Source: Nicotiana tabacum (taxonomy: Eukaryota > Streptophyta > Magnoliopsida > Solanales > Solanaceae). From it: a DNA stretch of 64,000 nt. Each line of letters opens with the position of its first letter. Position 1 is the first letter of the stretch. The notes below the pieces were generated by a model, which made no database searches, was not told where the DNA came from, and saw nothing but the letters and a program-made list of their open reading frames with translations. Shown here piece by piece: positions 45,847-57,878 of the stretch. The stretch covers positions 30,858,042 through 30,922,041 of the forward strand of contig NC_134100.1 in NCBI RefSeq assembly GCF_000715075.1, in the 5' to 3' direction. The position numbers and the translations under genes were made by a program.

Positions 45847-48800
45847 TGTAACAATCCAATGGTTATTTTGTGTATGTGCGTCCTGCCTTTTTGATACTTT
45901 ACACATGTGTAAGTTAGGTTTTTTGACTTGTGGGGTTGATTGATTTCATTCCATGAAGGTTTTCGGTTGATTTAGACCCTTTGATTCTTGGCTCAGAAGC
46001 CTAAGTTATTTATGTTGACCAATGGTTGATTTTATTGAAAACGACCCAGAATGGTATTCCTGATTTATGACTTGGGCATATTCCTGAAATTGAATTCTGA
46101 GGTCCGTAGGTTGATTTGTGTTGTTTTGCCGAAAATTGGCAATTTGAGATTTAGAAGTTTGACCGTAGGTTGACTTTTGGCTATTGGGTTCAGAATTTGG
46201 TTTGGGGACGTGATACATGTCTGTTATGCTAATTAGAACTTTTCTACAAAGTTTGGTGTCATTTGGAGTTGATTTGATAGGATTCGCGCGCTTGGTTGTA
46301 ATTCTAGATGTTCTTGAACTTTACTTTGAAATTCATGCCTTTTGGTTTTCAATTCATAGTTTTAGATGTTATTTTTGAGTTATAATTACGCGAGCAAGTT
46401 TGTATGATATTTTTAAACTTGTGTTGATATTTGGTTTGGATCCCTAAAGTGTCGGATGATTTTTAGACGCGTCACAGAATGATTTCACCTGAAAAGGGAA
46501 TTGCTGGTGTGCTGTTGTTCTGTTGTCGCAATTGTGAGCACCAGCTCGCAATTGCGAGAGTGACATGAGGTGGTATGATGTTGCAATAGCGACTTACCCC
46601 TTCGCATTTGCGAAGTCAACAGGCTTTGGTTGCATTTGCGACCATTTGGTTGATTTTGTGATGGTAGCCAGCTTCGCAATTGCGAAGCCTTTGTCACAAA
46701 TGCGACTTCTATTGAGGCTTTCAGGGTTCACAAATGCAATCCCAATACGGACCCTATGTCAATATGTGACATCTGCAGCTGGACTTAAGGGTTGAAAAGT
46801 CGGGATTTAGTCTCATTTCTCACATTTTAGAACCTTAGACTCGGTAGGAGGTGATTTGGAGAAGGGATTTTCATCTACAAACATTGGGTAAGTGATTCTA
46901 ATCAATTTTCAACTATATTCTAGCATTATATAACATCAAATTTATGTGAAACAAAGTGAAATTTTGAGAAATTTTGCCTAAGTTATAAAATATGAGAATT
47001 TGAGTTCTGAGAGTCGATTTTGATCTGGATTTGAAAACTAATCAAAATATGGACTCATGAGATTATGGGTAGTCGGAATCTATCCTTGGATCCAAGTTTT
47101 GACCGGGCGGGCCAGGATTGACTTTTGTTGACTTTTTGAGAATTTTGTAAAGATCAAAGCTTTATTTATTATAATTGTTTCCTTTGTATTGGTTGATGAT
47201 ATTAAGTTACTTTTGGTAACCGTGTGGAGGCGAATTTTAGGGGAAAAGATATTTCTGAGGGTGGAGTTGGTCTAGTTGAGGTAAGTGCTTGGGGTAACTT
47301 TATGTGGGGAACTACCACTTAGAAATTTGGTTGTTCGTAGTAATTATGTTTTTTGAATACCGTGTACACAAGATGACGAGTGGGTACACGGGCTATATGT
47401 GGTAATTTATCGGCTTAGGTTATTTAGACTCTTTCCATGCTTTTAATTGGATTGTCATAACATGTTATATCTCTCATTGTTAATATACTCTTACATGTGT
47501 TAAAATACACTTACATCTTTTATTTGACATTGTTAACACTTGTTTTATCTCTTACTTGTTATTCTGCTCTTATATTCTTTAGTTGAAGTTATTGCCTTCA
47601 TTATTGCTTGTTACCTCTTAAGTTGTGGAGTTACTTTTACTTGAATTTGTTATTTCGTAGAATATTTTATGGTTGGGTTATTGGTTTTGAAGTTGTAAAA
47701 GTCATTATCATATTGAGGTGAAATTCTTAATTGTTAAGATATCCGTCTTGTTGAGCAATTCACATTTATTTTGCTATTGTTGAGATTCTTGTACACAGTG
47801 CGGTTGAGTCAAAGGCTATTTATCGTAGAAACATTGGTCATGTTGATTCATTTTGCAAGTTGTGGTAAATGGGCACTTGTGGTGCGGGTTTGTGATTGTG
47901 TTACGAGATTGATACGTATGCACTGGTATAAGACAAGGGGTTGATACTCATGTAGTGAGATAAGGTGGGCTTGATACGCGTGTTGCTAGTAGGAGAACTA
48001 CATGAAGCCACGCGATGTGATAAGATGGTCTAAAACGCGTGTAGCTATTTCGGAAAAAATAATTTTCAAAACTAAATGTAAGGCTCACGTGGTGATATAA
48101 GGAACTATTGTGATTGAAATTGTGAAATATGAATACGAGGCAGTATTTCGGTTGTGATTCTTGTTGTGCACTTCATATTTAAATGAGTTATTGGTTGCAC
48201 TGTTCTTGTTCTTTTATTCTTCCTTGTCTTACTATTTTTGTCTGTAATTGATTATTTGACTTTCTTATTAATCGTAATTGATTATTAAGGTTCTCATTAA
48301 TTGTTCTTCTGCTTACAATTCTGTTATTAGTTTACGTTATTAAACTGCTTTGTTATCATTCATTTCTCTGTTTTCCATTACTTCCCATTATTATTTTTTT
48401 GTTTTGTTTATCTTGTCCTAGTAGGTGTCTTGACCTGGCCGCGTCAATAGTCTACTGAGGTTAGGCTTGATACCTATTGGGTACCATTGTGGTGTACTCA
48501 TATTATGCTTCTACACATTTTTGTGCAGATCCAGGTACGTTGGCTTACGTTGGACGTTAGATATTAATTGACTAGCTGCTTTTGGAGACTTCAAGGTATG
48601 CTTGCTCGACGTCTGCAGGCCTCAGATTCACCCTCTATTTTTAGACATTCTACTATTTATATTTTTTCCGAAATAGTATTGTATAACGAGACTTTTAATA
48701 CATTTTTGTAAAGCTTATGACTCTGTTCAACCAGGTTTTGGGAGTTGTTGTCCGATGTACTGTTGAGTTGTATATGATAGTTTATATAGTCTAATTTGAA

Positions 48801-48906
48801 GTTTTATTATTATTTCTATTATTTCTCAATGTATGGTTGGGCTTACCTAATCCTATAGACTAGGTGCCATCACGACATCCTACGGTGAGAAATTGGGGTC
48901 GTGGCA
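45847..48906 (+). mobile_element. Chromovirus 5' LTR (3060 bp)
   Basis: Starts TGTAACAATCC at 45847 and ends ggggtcgtggca at 48906 with a degenerate PBS after it. A reversed fragment of the same family is at 51149-51360. It contains the palindrome cluster 46503-46745 and the gtgccatcacgaca terminal box. Confidence 0.85.
46503..46745 (+). promoter_or_regulatory. CGCAATTGCG palindrome cluster
   Basis: Perfect palindromes CTCGCAATTGCGAG (46545-46558) and CTTCGCAATTGCGAAG (46672-46687), plus ttcgcatttgcgaag (46601-46615) and degenerate ones. Same relative LTR position as the CGCATCTGCG and CGATCG clusters in the other LTRs. Confidence 0.5.
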
Positions 48907-48925
48907 AATTAAAATCAGAGCTATA
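48907..48925 (+). other. Degenerate primer-binding site
   Basis: attaaaatcagagctatagg follows the LTR end; it matches TTGGTATCAGAGC only in its second half. Confidence 0.5.
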
Positions 48926-49082
48926 GGTCGTTACGAGTCATAAGCAGGTTAGTAAAGTCTTCGAGAGGCGTATATACTTATCTTCGAGAGACTACGAAAC
49001 TGTTAGGAAATTTTACTTCTTTGATTCCTTATCGTGTGAATTGGTTGACTTCAAAATCTGAATCTTTGACTTTCTATTCTCT

Positions 49083-50465
49083 CCCAGAGGGTGAGGACAC
49101 GCATTGCTAGGTCCAAGGATCAGACACCTGCGCCCCCTGCTAGAGCCGCGAGAGGCTGGGGCCAGGGTAGAGACCGAGGAGGGGCACGTGGTGCAGCTAG
49201 AGCACCTGGCCCAAGCAGCGACCGAGGAGCCACCGATAGGTTGGGTTAAGGGACAGGCACCCAAGGCACCTATTTTCACCCTGCACTTCAGGAGACCCTA
49301 TCACAGTTTTTGAGAATGTTCAGAACTCTAGCTCAAGCGAGGTTGATTCCACTTGCACCAGCCATATCTCAGGTCGGGGGAGGAGCTCAGACTCCCGTGG
49401 CCCGTACTCCAAAGATGCATTTCCATGTTGATCAAGCCTCGGAGGTTATGTTATCACAACTTGTTGTTTTGGTTCCGCCCGAGGTTTAGGCAGTATCTGA
49501 GGAGGAGAAGCTAAGATTTGAGGATTCAAGAAGTATCATCCTCCTACTTATATTGGCCTAGCTATCGAGGATGCACATGGGTTTTAGAGAAGTGCCACCA
49601 TATTCTTCGCACCATGGGTATTGTGGAGACGAGTGGAGTTGCTTTTGCTACATCCCAGCTATCAGGAGCAGTGTATCAGTGGTGGCGGGATTACGAGAAG
49701 GGTAACCCAGCCGATGTAGCTTCAGTCAAGTTGGACTCAGCTTTTCGAGTTGTTCTTGAGAGAAAGTTTGTTCCTCAGACCCTTCGGGATGCATGGCGCA
49801 CAGAGTTTCAGCAGCTACACCAGAGTACTATGATAGTGTGAGAATATACCATTAAATTCTGTAAGTTTTCTAGACATGCACCCATCTTGGTTTCTACAAT
49901 CAGAGAGCGAGTCCGCCGATCCATCGAGGGGCTCAGTTATGGTACTAGATTCAGCATGGTTCGAGTGTTGGAGACAGATACTTCATACTAGAAGGTGGTA
50001 GAGATCACGTGGAGATTGGAGGGTATGTGGGGCCGTGAGAGAGAGGCCAGGGGGGACAAGAGGCTCGAGATTCTAGAGGATATATTGGTGCCCGCACCCC
50101 AGCTGCAGCCCTTCATGGTAGGGGCTTTGTGAGCCGTCCAGTTCATTCAGCATTTCCAGCTTCTAGTGGTACTATGGTTATTCCGAGGTCTCAGGTTGCA
50201 CATTTTACTCACCCACTATCTAGTGCACGTCTTGCATAGGGTGTGTTCAACGGCCAGACTAGCCGACCAGGCCAGGGTCAGTTTCAGCATTAACACCCAC
50301 CGAGAGCTTGCTTTGATTGCAGTGACACCAGACATATGGTGAGGGATTTCCCTAGACTTATGAGGGCTGCACCTCCACAAAATACTCATGTTCCCCACAT
50401 TCCGCCTGGTCCACAGGCTTCAGAGGCCATGGTTGTTGTTGCACTTGCACAAGCATGTGCACTTC
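49083..50465 (+). pseudogene. Chromovirus gag pseudogene
   Basis: The gag opening VRTRIARSKDQTPAPP is present near 49087 but the ATG reads AGG. Arg/Gly-rich stretch, then YHPPTY-like and WRDYEKGN, VVLERKFVPQTLRD, across several stops and shifts (for example 49488, 49840, 49990, 50237). The zinc knuckle at about 50309-50350 reads CFDCSDTRHMVRDF: the final Cys is Phe. Sequence ends abruptly at about 50465 where minus-strand pol of another element begins. Confidence 0.8.
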
Positions 50466-50893
50466 AAACTAATTGGCCAAGGCCCGAACATCTATGGCTA
50501 GTGACCTCTCTACTGCCGGTAGATACCCAAACTGCTCATACTCTCCACCTTTCTACTTAAGGCATCAGTCATCCTGTTGGCCTTCTCGGTATGATACAGA
50601 ATAGTGAGATCATAGTCATTATGCAACTCCAACCATCTCCGCTACCACAAGTTAAGATCTTTCTGCTTGAACAGATATTGTAGACTCTGGTGGTCGGTGT
50701 GGACCTCGCATGGGACAATGTACATTTAATGCCTCCAGAACTTCAATGCATGAACAATAACTGCTAATTCCAAGTGGTGCACCGGATAATTCTTCTCATG
50801 AAACTTCAGTTGCTGAGATGTATAGGCAATCACCCTACCGTCTTGCATCAACACCGGACTTTCTTGAGGTCTGCACCGGACCAATCTAGTGTA
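50466..50893 (-). pseudogene. pol fragment: RNase H to integrase linker
   Basis: Minus strand gives [42 protein letters not shown] in pieces (50968-50730) and, lower, LHNDYDLTILYHTEKAN with the ALSRKVESMSSL linker (about 50640-50540). It duplicates the domain encoded at 51361-51700, so it belongs to a different copy. Confidence 0.75.
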
Positions 50894-51148
50894 CTTTGTG
50901 ATTTTCCCGGACCATATTGGTCTTGAGGTTGTCAAACAATTGTAGTAGATGATCATGAGTAGTGACACCCCGATGTCGGGCTTTCTTTCTGCACTGTTAT
51001 TTGTTTTGAACTCTATATAAAGGTTTATTGTTAAATAGATTTGATTTTATCCTAAGAATGGAAAATACTTATTGTTTTTTGGTTTGTGTCGGCTGGCCTA
51101 GTTCCATGATAGGAGCCATCATGACCAAGTTGGTTTTGGGGTCATGAC
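50894..51148 (+). mobile_element. Chromovirus LTR 3'-end fragment
   Basis: Contains tagtgacaccccgatgtcggg (compare 1918-1934) and ends ggagccatcatgacc...ggggtcatgaca at about 51148. Only the last 250 bp of an LTR in plus orientation; no PBS follows. Confidence 0.75.
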
Positions 51149-51360
51149 ATAACGTCCAACACGAGCCAACGTACCTAGATGTGCACAAAAATATGTAGAA
51201 GTGTAGTATGAGTACACCACAATGGTGGCCAGTAAGTATCAAGCCTAGCCTCGGTAAACTATTGACGAGGCCAGGACAAGACACTTACTAGGACAAGATA
51301 AATAGAACAAAAATATAACAATGGGAAGTAATGGAAACAAATTTCCCTCTACTTAAACAA
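51149..51360 (-). mobile_element. LTR fragment of the 45847 family
   Basis: Reverse complement of roughly 48360-48570 (lgtgcagatccaggtacgttggc, cctagtaggtgtcttg blocks). It abuts the previous fragment head to head. Confidence 0.7.
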
Positions 51361-53130
51361 ATGTTGGAAATTATGGTGATTGGTGTAAACCTCACAGGAC
51401 ACCCCATAAAATAATGCCTCCAAATCTTGAGAGCATGAACTATCGTGGCCAACTCCAAATCATGTACGAGGTAATTCTTCTAATGGGCTTCAGCTGATGT
51501 GAAGCATATGCAATAACTCGCACCTCCTACATAAATACACAACACAGGCCAACACGTAAAACGTTGCAATACATAGTATACATCCCTAAACCGAAGGGTA
51601 ACACTAACACCAGTATTGTAGTCAATACGGTCTTGAGCATCTAAAGCTCGCCCCATAATCATTGGACCATCTGAAGGGAGCACTCTTCTAGGTCAATCTA
51701 GTCAAAGGTGCTATAATAGACGAGAAGCCCTCCCCAAGCCAACAATAATAACCCGCTAACCTGAAGAAACTGCTAATCTCAGTCATCGTGGTAGGAAGAG
51801 GCCAATCTTGGACTGCCTCGATCTTCTTGGGATTCACCTTAATACCCTCACCTGATACAATATACCACAAGAAAGCCACAAAGTCTAACCAGAACTCGCA
51901 CTTGGAGAACTTAGCATATAGCTTTTGTTCCAGCAAGGTCTGAAGCACTAACCTCAAATGTTGCTCGTCCTCCTCCATACTACACGAGTAGATCAATATG
52001 TCATTAATGAAGACAATGACAAATGAGTCAAGAAACAGCCTGAACACCTGATTCATCAAATCCATAAACACCGCCCGGGCATTAGTCAAGCCGAAGGAAA
52101 TCACTAGAAACTCATAATTCCCACATCTGCTCCGGAAAGCCGTCTTTGGAATATCTGAAGCACAAATCTTCAGGTGATGACGATCTCAAGTAGATCTTCA
52201 AGAATAACCTCGCACCCTGTAGCTGGTAAAAAAAATCGTCAATGCGCGGCAACCAGTACTTATTCTTGATGATGACTTTGTTCAACTGCGGTAATCAATA
52301 CACATCTGTATACTCTCATCATTCTTCTTCACAAATAACACTGATGTGCCCAAAGGCAACACACTTGGCCTAATGAACCCTTTCTCAAGCAACTCTTGAA
52401 GCTACTCTTTTAACTCCCTCACCTCCTATGGAGCCATGCAGTAAGGCAAAGTAGAGATTGGTTGGGTGCCTGGCACCAAATCAATGTCCAAATTGATATT
52501 CCAATTTGGCTGCATACCTGGTAGATCAACAAGAAATACATCAGAAAACTCTCGTACCACCGGCAGCGAATCTAATGCAGGAGTCTCTATAGTAGTATCC
52601 CGAACAAAGGCCAAATAGGCCAAACAACCCTTCTCGGCCATATGTCGAGCCTTCAAGAAAGAAATAACCCGACTAAAAGTACCAACAAATGAACCGCTCC
52701 ACTCTAATCTTGGCAATTCACGCATCACCAAGGTAACAATCTTGGCATAGCAATCAAGAATGGCATAGTACAGAGACAACCACTCCATGCTCGGTATAAC
52801 CTTGAAATAAACCATATCGAGTAATAGGAGATCCACTCTGGTCTTATAACTACAGAAAGTCACTCCCAAGGCTCACACGATACATCTAGATATGGATAAA
52901 ATAGAGAAGAGACATAGGAATAAGTAGAACCTAGATCAAATAGTATCGGAGGCAACTTACTCTAGCTTGGCTAGGAAAGCATAGAATCTAGTGGAGCACC
53001 ACCTAACTAGCCTCCACCTTTAGGGTAAACCCTAACCACCTGCCCTATGCCTCTAGCCACCAGCTGGCCGGTGTGGTATCTGGTGCTATAATCATAGGCC
53101 GATGGTCATCTGCACTACCTTGCCCTAAAG
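51361..53130 (-). pseudogene. Chromovirus pol: protease, RT, RNase H (broken)
   Basis: From 53130 down: protease-like region with a GMEWL-type strand (VIPSMEWLS, about 52790), the linker SRVISFLKARHMAEKGC, RT entry GTQPISTLPYCMAP, a frame-broken fingers region, [18 protein letters not shown], the catalytic box FINDILIYS (FIDD with the first Asp changed to Asn at 52003-52005), [21 protein letters not shown], and a degraded RNase H to 51361. The catalytic change is GAT to AAT, a C-to-T change on the plus strand. Confidence 0.85.
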
Positions 53131-54470
53131 TCTGGGACAAAACCTCTTCACGTGGATAACCCACCCGCACTCAAAACAACCCCTCGGAGCATTGAACTGC
53201 TGACCCAAAGTCTGACTCTGATAGCTTGAATACCTACTAGAAGGACCCTGAATAGTTGGAGGATGGTAAGTACTCTATGGAATAACACTAAAGTAGGGTC
53301 GTGCTAGAGCACTCCGAGCAGGAGGTGGTGCTGAATCCATAGGCCTGCTAGGTTGGCCCCTCATGAACTGACCTTTTGCTTAGATGGGGCGCCATTGAAT
53401 CCACCAGAATGCAAAGGCCCCATTGAATCCACCAGAATGCAGAGGCCACTTATCCCTCGGCACAAACTCCCCTTTGTGGTTACGGTTGAGCTTGATCCTC
53501 CGAGCTATATCCATAACCTAACTAAAGGGAGTCCCTATCTCTGCCTCACGGGCCGTAAAAATCTGTATCTCTGGGTGCAGACCTGCGATGAACATCCGTA
53601 CCCCCTCTGCGCCGGTGGGGAGTATAATGGCTGAATGGAAAGATAATTCAATGAATCTCGCCTCATAGTTGGTCACAGGTATATGACCATGATGGATTCA
53701 CTCGAACTGACCCCGACGCTCCTCTCACTTTAAATGTTGTATGTACTTCTCCAAGAATAGATGGGTGAACTGATCCCAAGTCAAGGGAGGTGAACCTGCT
53801 GGCCTACTAAGGAGGTACGCATGCCACTATCTGCGGGACTTGCCCTCAAGCTGAAAGGTGGTGAAGTCCACCCCGTTAGACTCTAATATCCCCATATGTT
53901 ACATAGCCTCTCCTTGTACTGGTCAATGAAAACTTGCGGGTCCTTTGACTGATCACCCCCAAAGAGAGGAGGACGAAGCCTAGTCCATCTTTCCAACTGC
54001 TTTTGCTGCTCAATAGTCGCGAATGGTCTAGGCTCTGGTATAGCTGATGCAACTAGCTGGACCTCGCCCGCAGGTAGCTTACCTGAGTCTGATAAATGGC
54101 AGCAACATGCCCTAGAGCCTGAGCGGTAGGGTCTGTGATTCCCCTCCAGCATGCGATGTGGCTGGGTCCGTTGGAAATAAACCAGCCTACATCATAGAGT
54201 CCATGAACCGTAGCATAAAGTCCATGACCTTCTGAAATCCTGGTGCGATCATGAAATCTTCCTGGGCCAACTCAGTTGTAGGTACCTCATCCTGCTCCTC
54301 AATAACAGATCCTCCACTGGATCCACTAATGGTACAATGAGAGCAAATCTAGGACATCGTCATCTTCTAATGGGAGCTGGAGCTTTTCCTCGACCTCTGC
54401 CTCAACCTCTAACAATGGGAGAAGCAGCTCCTCTACCGCCGGGTACACCTGTTGCACGCGTTCTCACCAT
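53131..54470 (-). pseudogene. Chromovirus gag (broken) with intact zinc knuckle
   Basis: Start codon at 54470 (MVRTRATGVPGG), an early stop near 54408 in the Arg/Gly stretch, then ATIEQQKQLERWTRLRPPLFGG, QSKDPQVFIDQYKERLCNIWGY, and after shifts FLEKYIQ and FIAGLHPEI. The knuckle CFECGWVIHVKRFC (53138-53179) keeps all four metal ligands. A direct duplication of about 27 bp (cattgaatccaccagaatgc) lies at 53392-53445. Confidence 0.8.
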
Positions 54471-54650
54471 CTGTAAGAGAATAATAGAAAGATATTTAGC
54501 ACAATATCAACTGCACGATAAGAGATGAAGAAAGAGAGCTTTCCTAAAAGCCTATGGCTTCTCGAAGATAAGTATGGACGTTTCCGCACCGATACACAAG
54601 ACTCTACTAGGTCTGCTCATGACTCGTGAGACCTATGTGAACCTAAAGAT

Positions 54651-54660
54651 CTGATACCAA
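54651..54660 (-). other. Primer-binding site
   Basis: Minus strand TGGTATCAGA, tRNA-iMet type, immediately after the LTR end at 54663; the following bases are diverged. Confidence 0.7.
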
Positions 54661-55424
54661 ACTATCACGTACCAAATTATATAGTATGTCGTAATGGTGC
54701 CTAACGCCGCTATTAGGTAAGCTCACATATGACCTTCCAATTTATTTATCCTTTTTTAAGTTTTAAAAATAGAAGTTTCCTTTTTAAAACCCCAAAATCA
54801 GTAAGATTTCATGAGACTGTACAAAACTTTTTCTCAAAAATATCAAGCGTGAGAAATACATAAACCATAGTGATAGTGATAATAAGTACAATAGTACATA
54901 AGCGCCAGAAGGCCACAAAACCCGATGTCATAAGTGCATGAGCAATCTAGAGAATATACAAAACTAATACAACTACTATCTGAAGTATAATAGACAGAAA
55001 TAGTAAACAAGGTAGAGGGAGACTCTGGTGCTGCAGATCAAAACAAGGCAATCAGCTCACCACTAGGTCTCTGTAAAAGTGCGGCTACGTGCCCATATGC
55101 CAACTGGTAGTACCTGTCTTAGTACCTGCACTGAAGTGTAGCATGAGTACATAGAAGAATGTGTACCCAGTAAGTATCTAGTCTAACCTCAAAGAAGTAG
55201 TGACGAGGGGTCGACTTGACACTTACTAGTGGCCAAACATTAATAAAATGCATAAAGTTGACATGGAGGATGTACAAAAAGTAGCAACGAAATAATAAAA
55301 TAATAATAGTAAATTTCTGACATGAATCTTTATCAAATTACTAAATATGTCATAACCGGCCTTTAAGGCACTAACTCAATTGTCACCAAACCAAATCCAA
55401 TCTCAAGTATTAAGCACAAGTCTG

Positions 55425-55640
55425 CCAAGGCGAACGGCCCAATCCCCTAGGAAGATGGCACACAATACTGCTAAGGCGAACAACCCGATCCCATAAGAGT
55501 AGTGGTACACAGTACCGCCAAGGCGAACAACCCAATCTCATAAGAATAGTGTAGCTATACTGCCGAGGCGAATGGCCCGATCTCATACGAGTAATTTACA
55601 ACACTGCCGAGGTGAATGGCCCGATTCCATAAGAGTAGAT
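55425..55640 (-). repeat. About 45-55 bp tandem repeat (ctgccgaggcgaa...)
   Basis: Five units each with ctgccaaggcgaacggcccgat followed by cccataagagtag in variants. Arrays like this sit mid-LTR in several families here (cctcgggca units). Confidence 0.75.
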
Positions 55641-55744
55641 AAATTACCTCGCTCGCGTAAATACATGGGAGTCGAGAAGATATAGATCTATGGTTCATCA
55701 AGTAATTCTCAATTTTCCACGATATGAGGTTAAGTTAATATTTT

Positions 55745-55998
55745 ATTCTAACTTCAATCCCAGTCATAAATTAAGGAAATCAAATACGTAGGATAAATAT
55801 AAATAGCACAACTAAGTCATGATGTGAATCTAAGTCTACCCAGACATAACATGAATATAGCTACATATTCATATTCTTATAACTTTTAATGCCAGTCATA
55901 AATTAAGGAAATTAAATATGTAGGATAGATATAAATAGCACAACTAAGTCATGATGTGAATCTAAAGTCTACCCGGACATAACATGAATATAGCTACG
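55745..55998 (-). repeat. Direct duplication of about 125 bp
   Basis: Two near-identical copies (about 55745-55866 and 55874-55998) containing cataaattaaggaaat, gcacaactaagtcatgatg and acataacatgaatatagctac. A few differences only, so a fairly recent local duplication. Confidence 0.85.
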
Positions 55999-56102
55999 AA
56001 TGGACTATCGGCACCTCGTGCGTACGTAGCTCCATACAAAAAGTAGCACACAAATATCAATGCACATAAGGGGATAAATTTCCTCTCACAAGGTTAGGCA
56101 AG

Positions 56103-57235
<1,133 letters not shown>

Positions 57236-57828
57236 CAACATATCCCATAACATCATTCAAACTTGTTCCAACCTTTGGGATACTCAAACAACATCAAAAG
57301 ATCAAATCATCATCGGATTCAAGCCTATAAATTCCAAAAACTCCCAAATTCTGAATTCGATCAAAAAGTCTATCAAACCTCGTCCGAATGACAAGAAATT
57401 TTGCACACACATCACAAATGATACAACAGATCTACTATGATTTCCAGAATTCTATTTCGACCCCGATATCAAAATTTTCACTACCAACCAGAAAATGCAA
57501 AATTTTCAATTTCTTTAATTCAAGCCTAAACCTTCCACGGACCTCCAAAATACATTCCGACCACTCTCCTAAGAACCAAATCACCTAACATAGCTAACCA
57601 GATCATAAAAATTCCAATTCGGGATCATATACTAACAAGTCAAAACCTGGTCAAACCTTTCAAATATTAAGCTTCAAATTGAGAACTGTTCTTCCAATTT
57701 CATTCCAATTACCCTGAAAATCAAAACCAACGATTTACATAAGTCATAATAGATCACATGGGGCAAGTCATACCCGAGAACTGGCGAGCGAAGTGAAATT
57801 GCTCAAAACGACCGATTGGGTCGTTACA

Positions 57829-57878
57829 TCCTCCCCTACTTAAATATACATTCATCCTCGAACGTGCCTCTAAGCACG
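57829..57878 (-). other. PPT and end of an internal region
   Basis: Minus strand has cgaggatgaatgtatatttaagtaggggagga directly before the LTR start at 57828 (shown as two short blocks: cgaggatgaatg and taggggagga). It is the counterpart of 8067-8095 in the tandem element. Only 50 bp remain before the next LTR. Confidence 0.7.
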
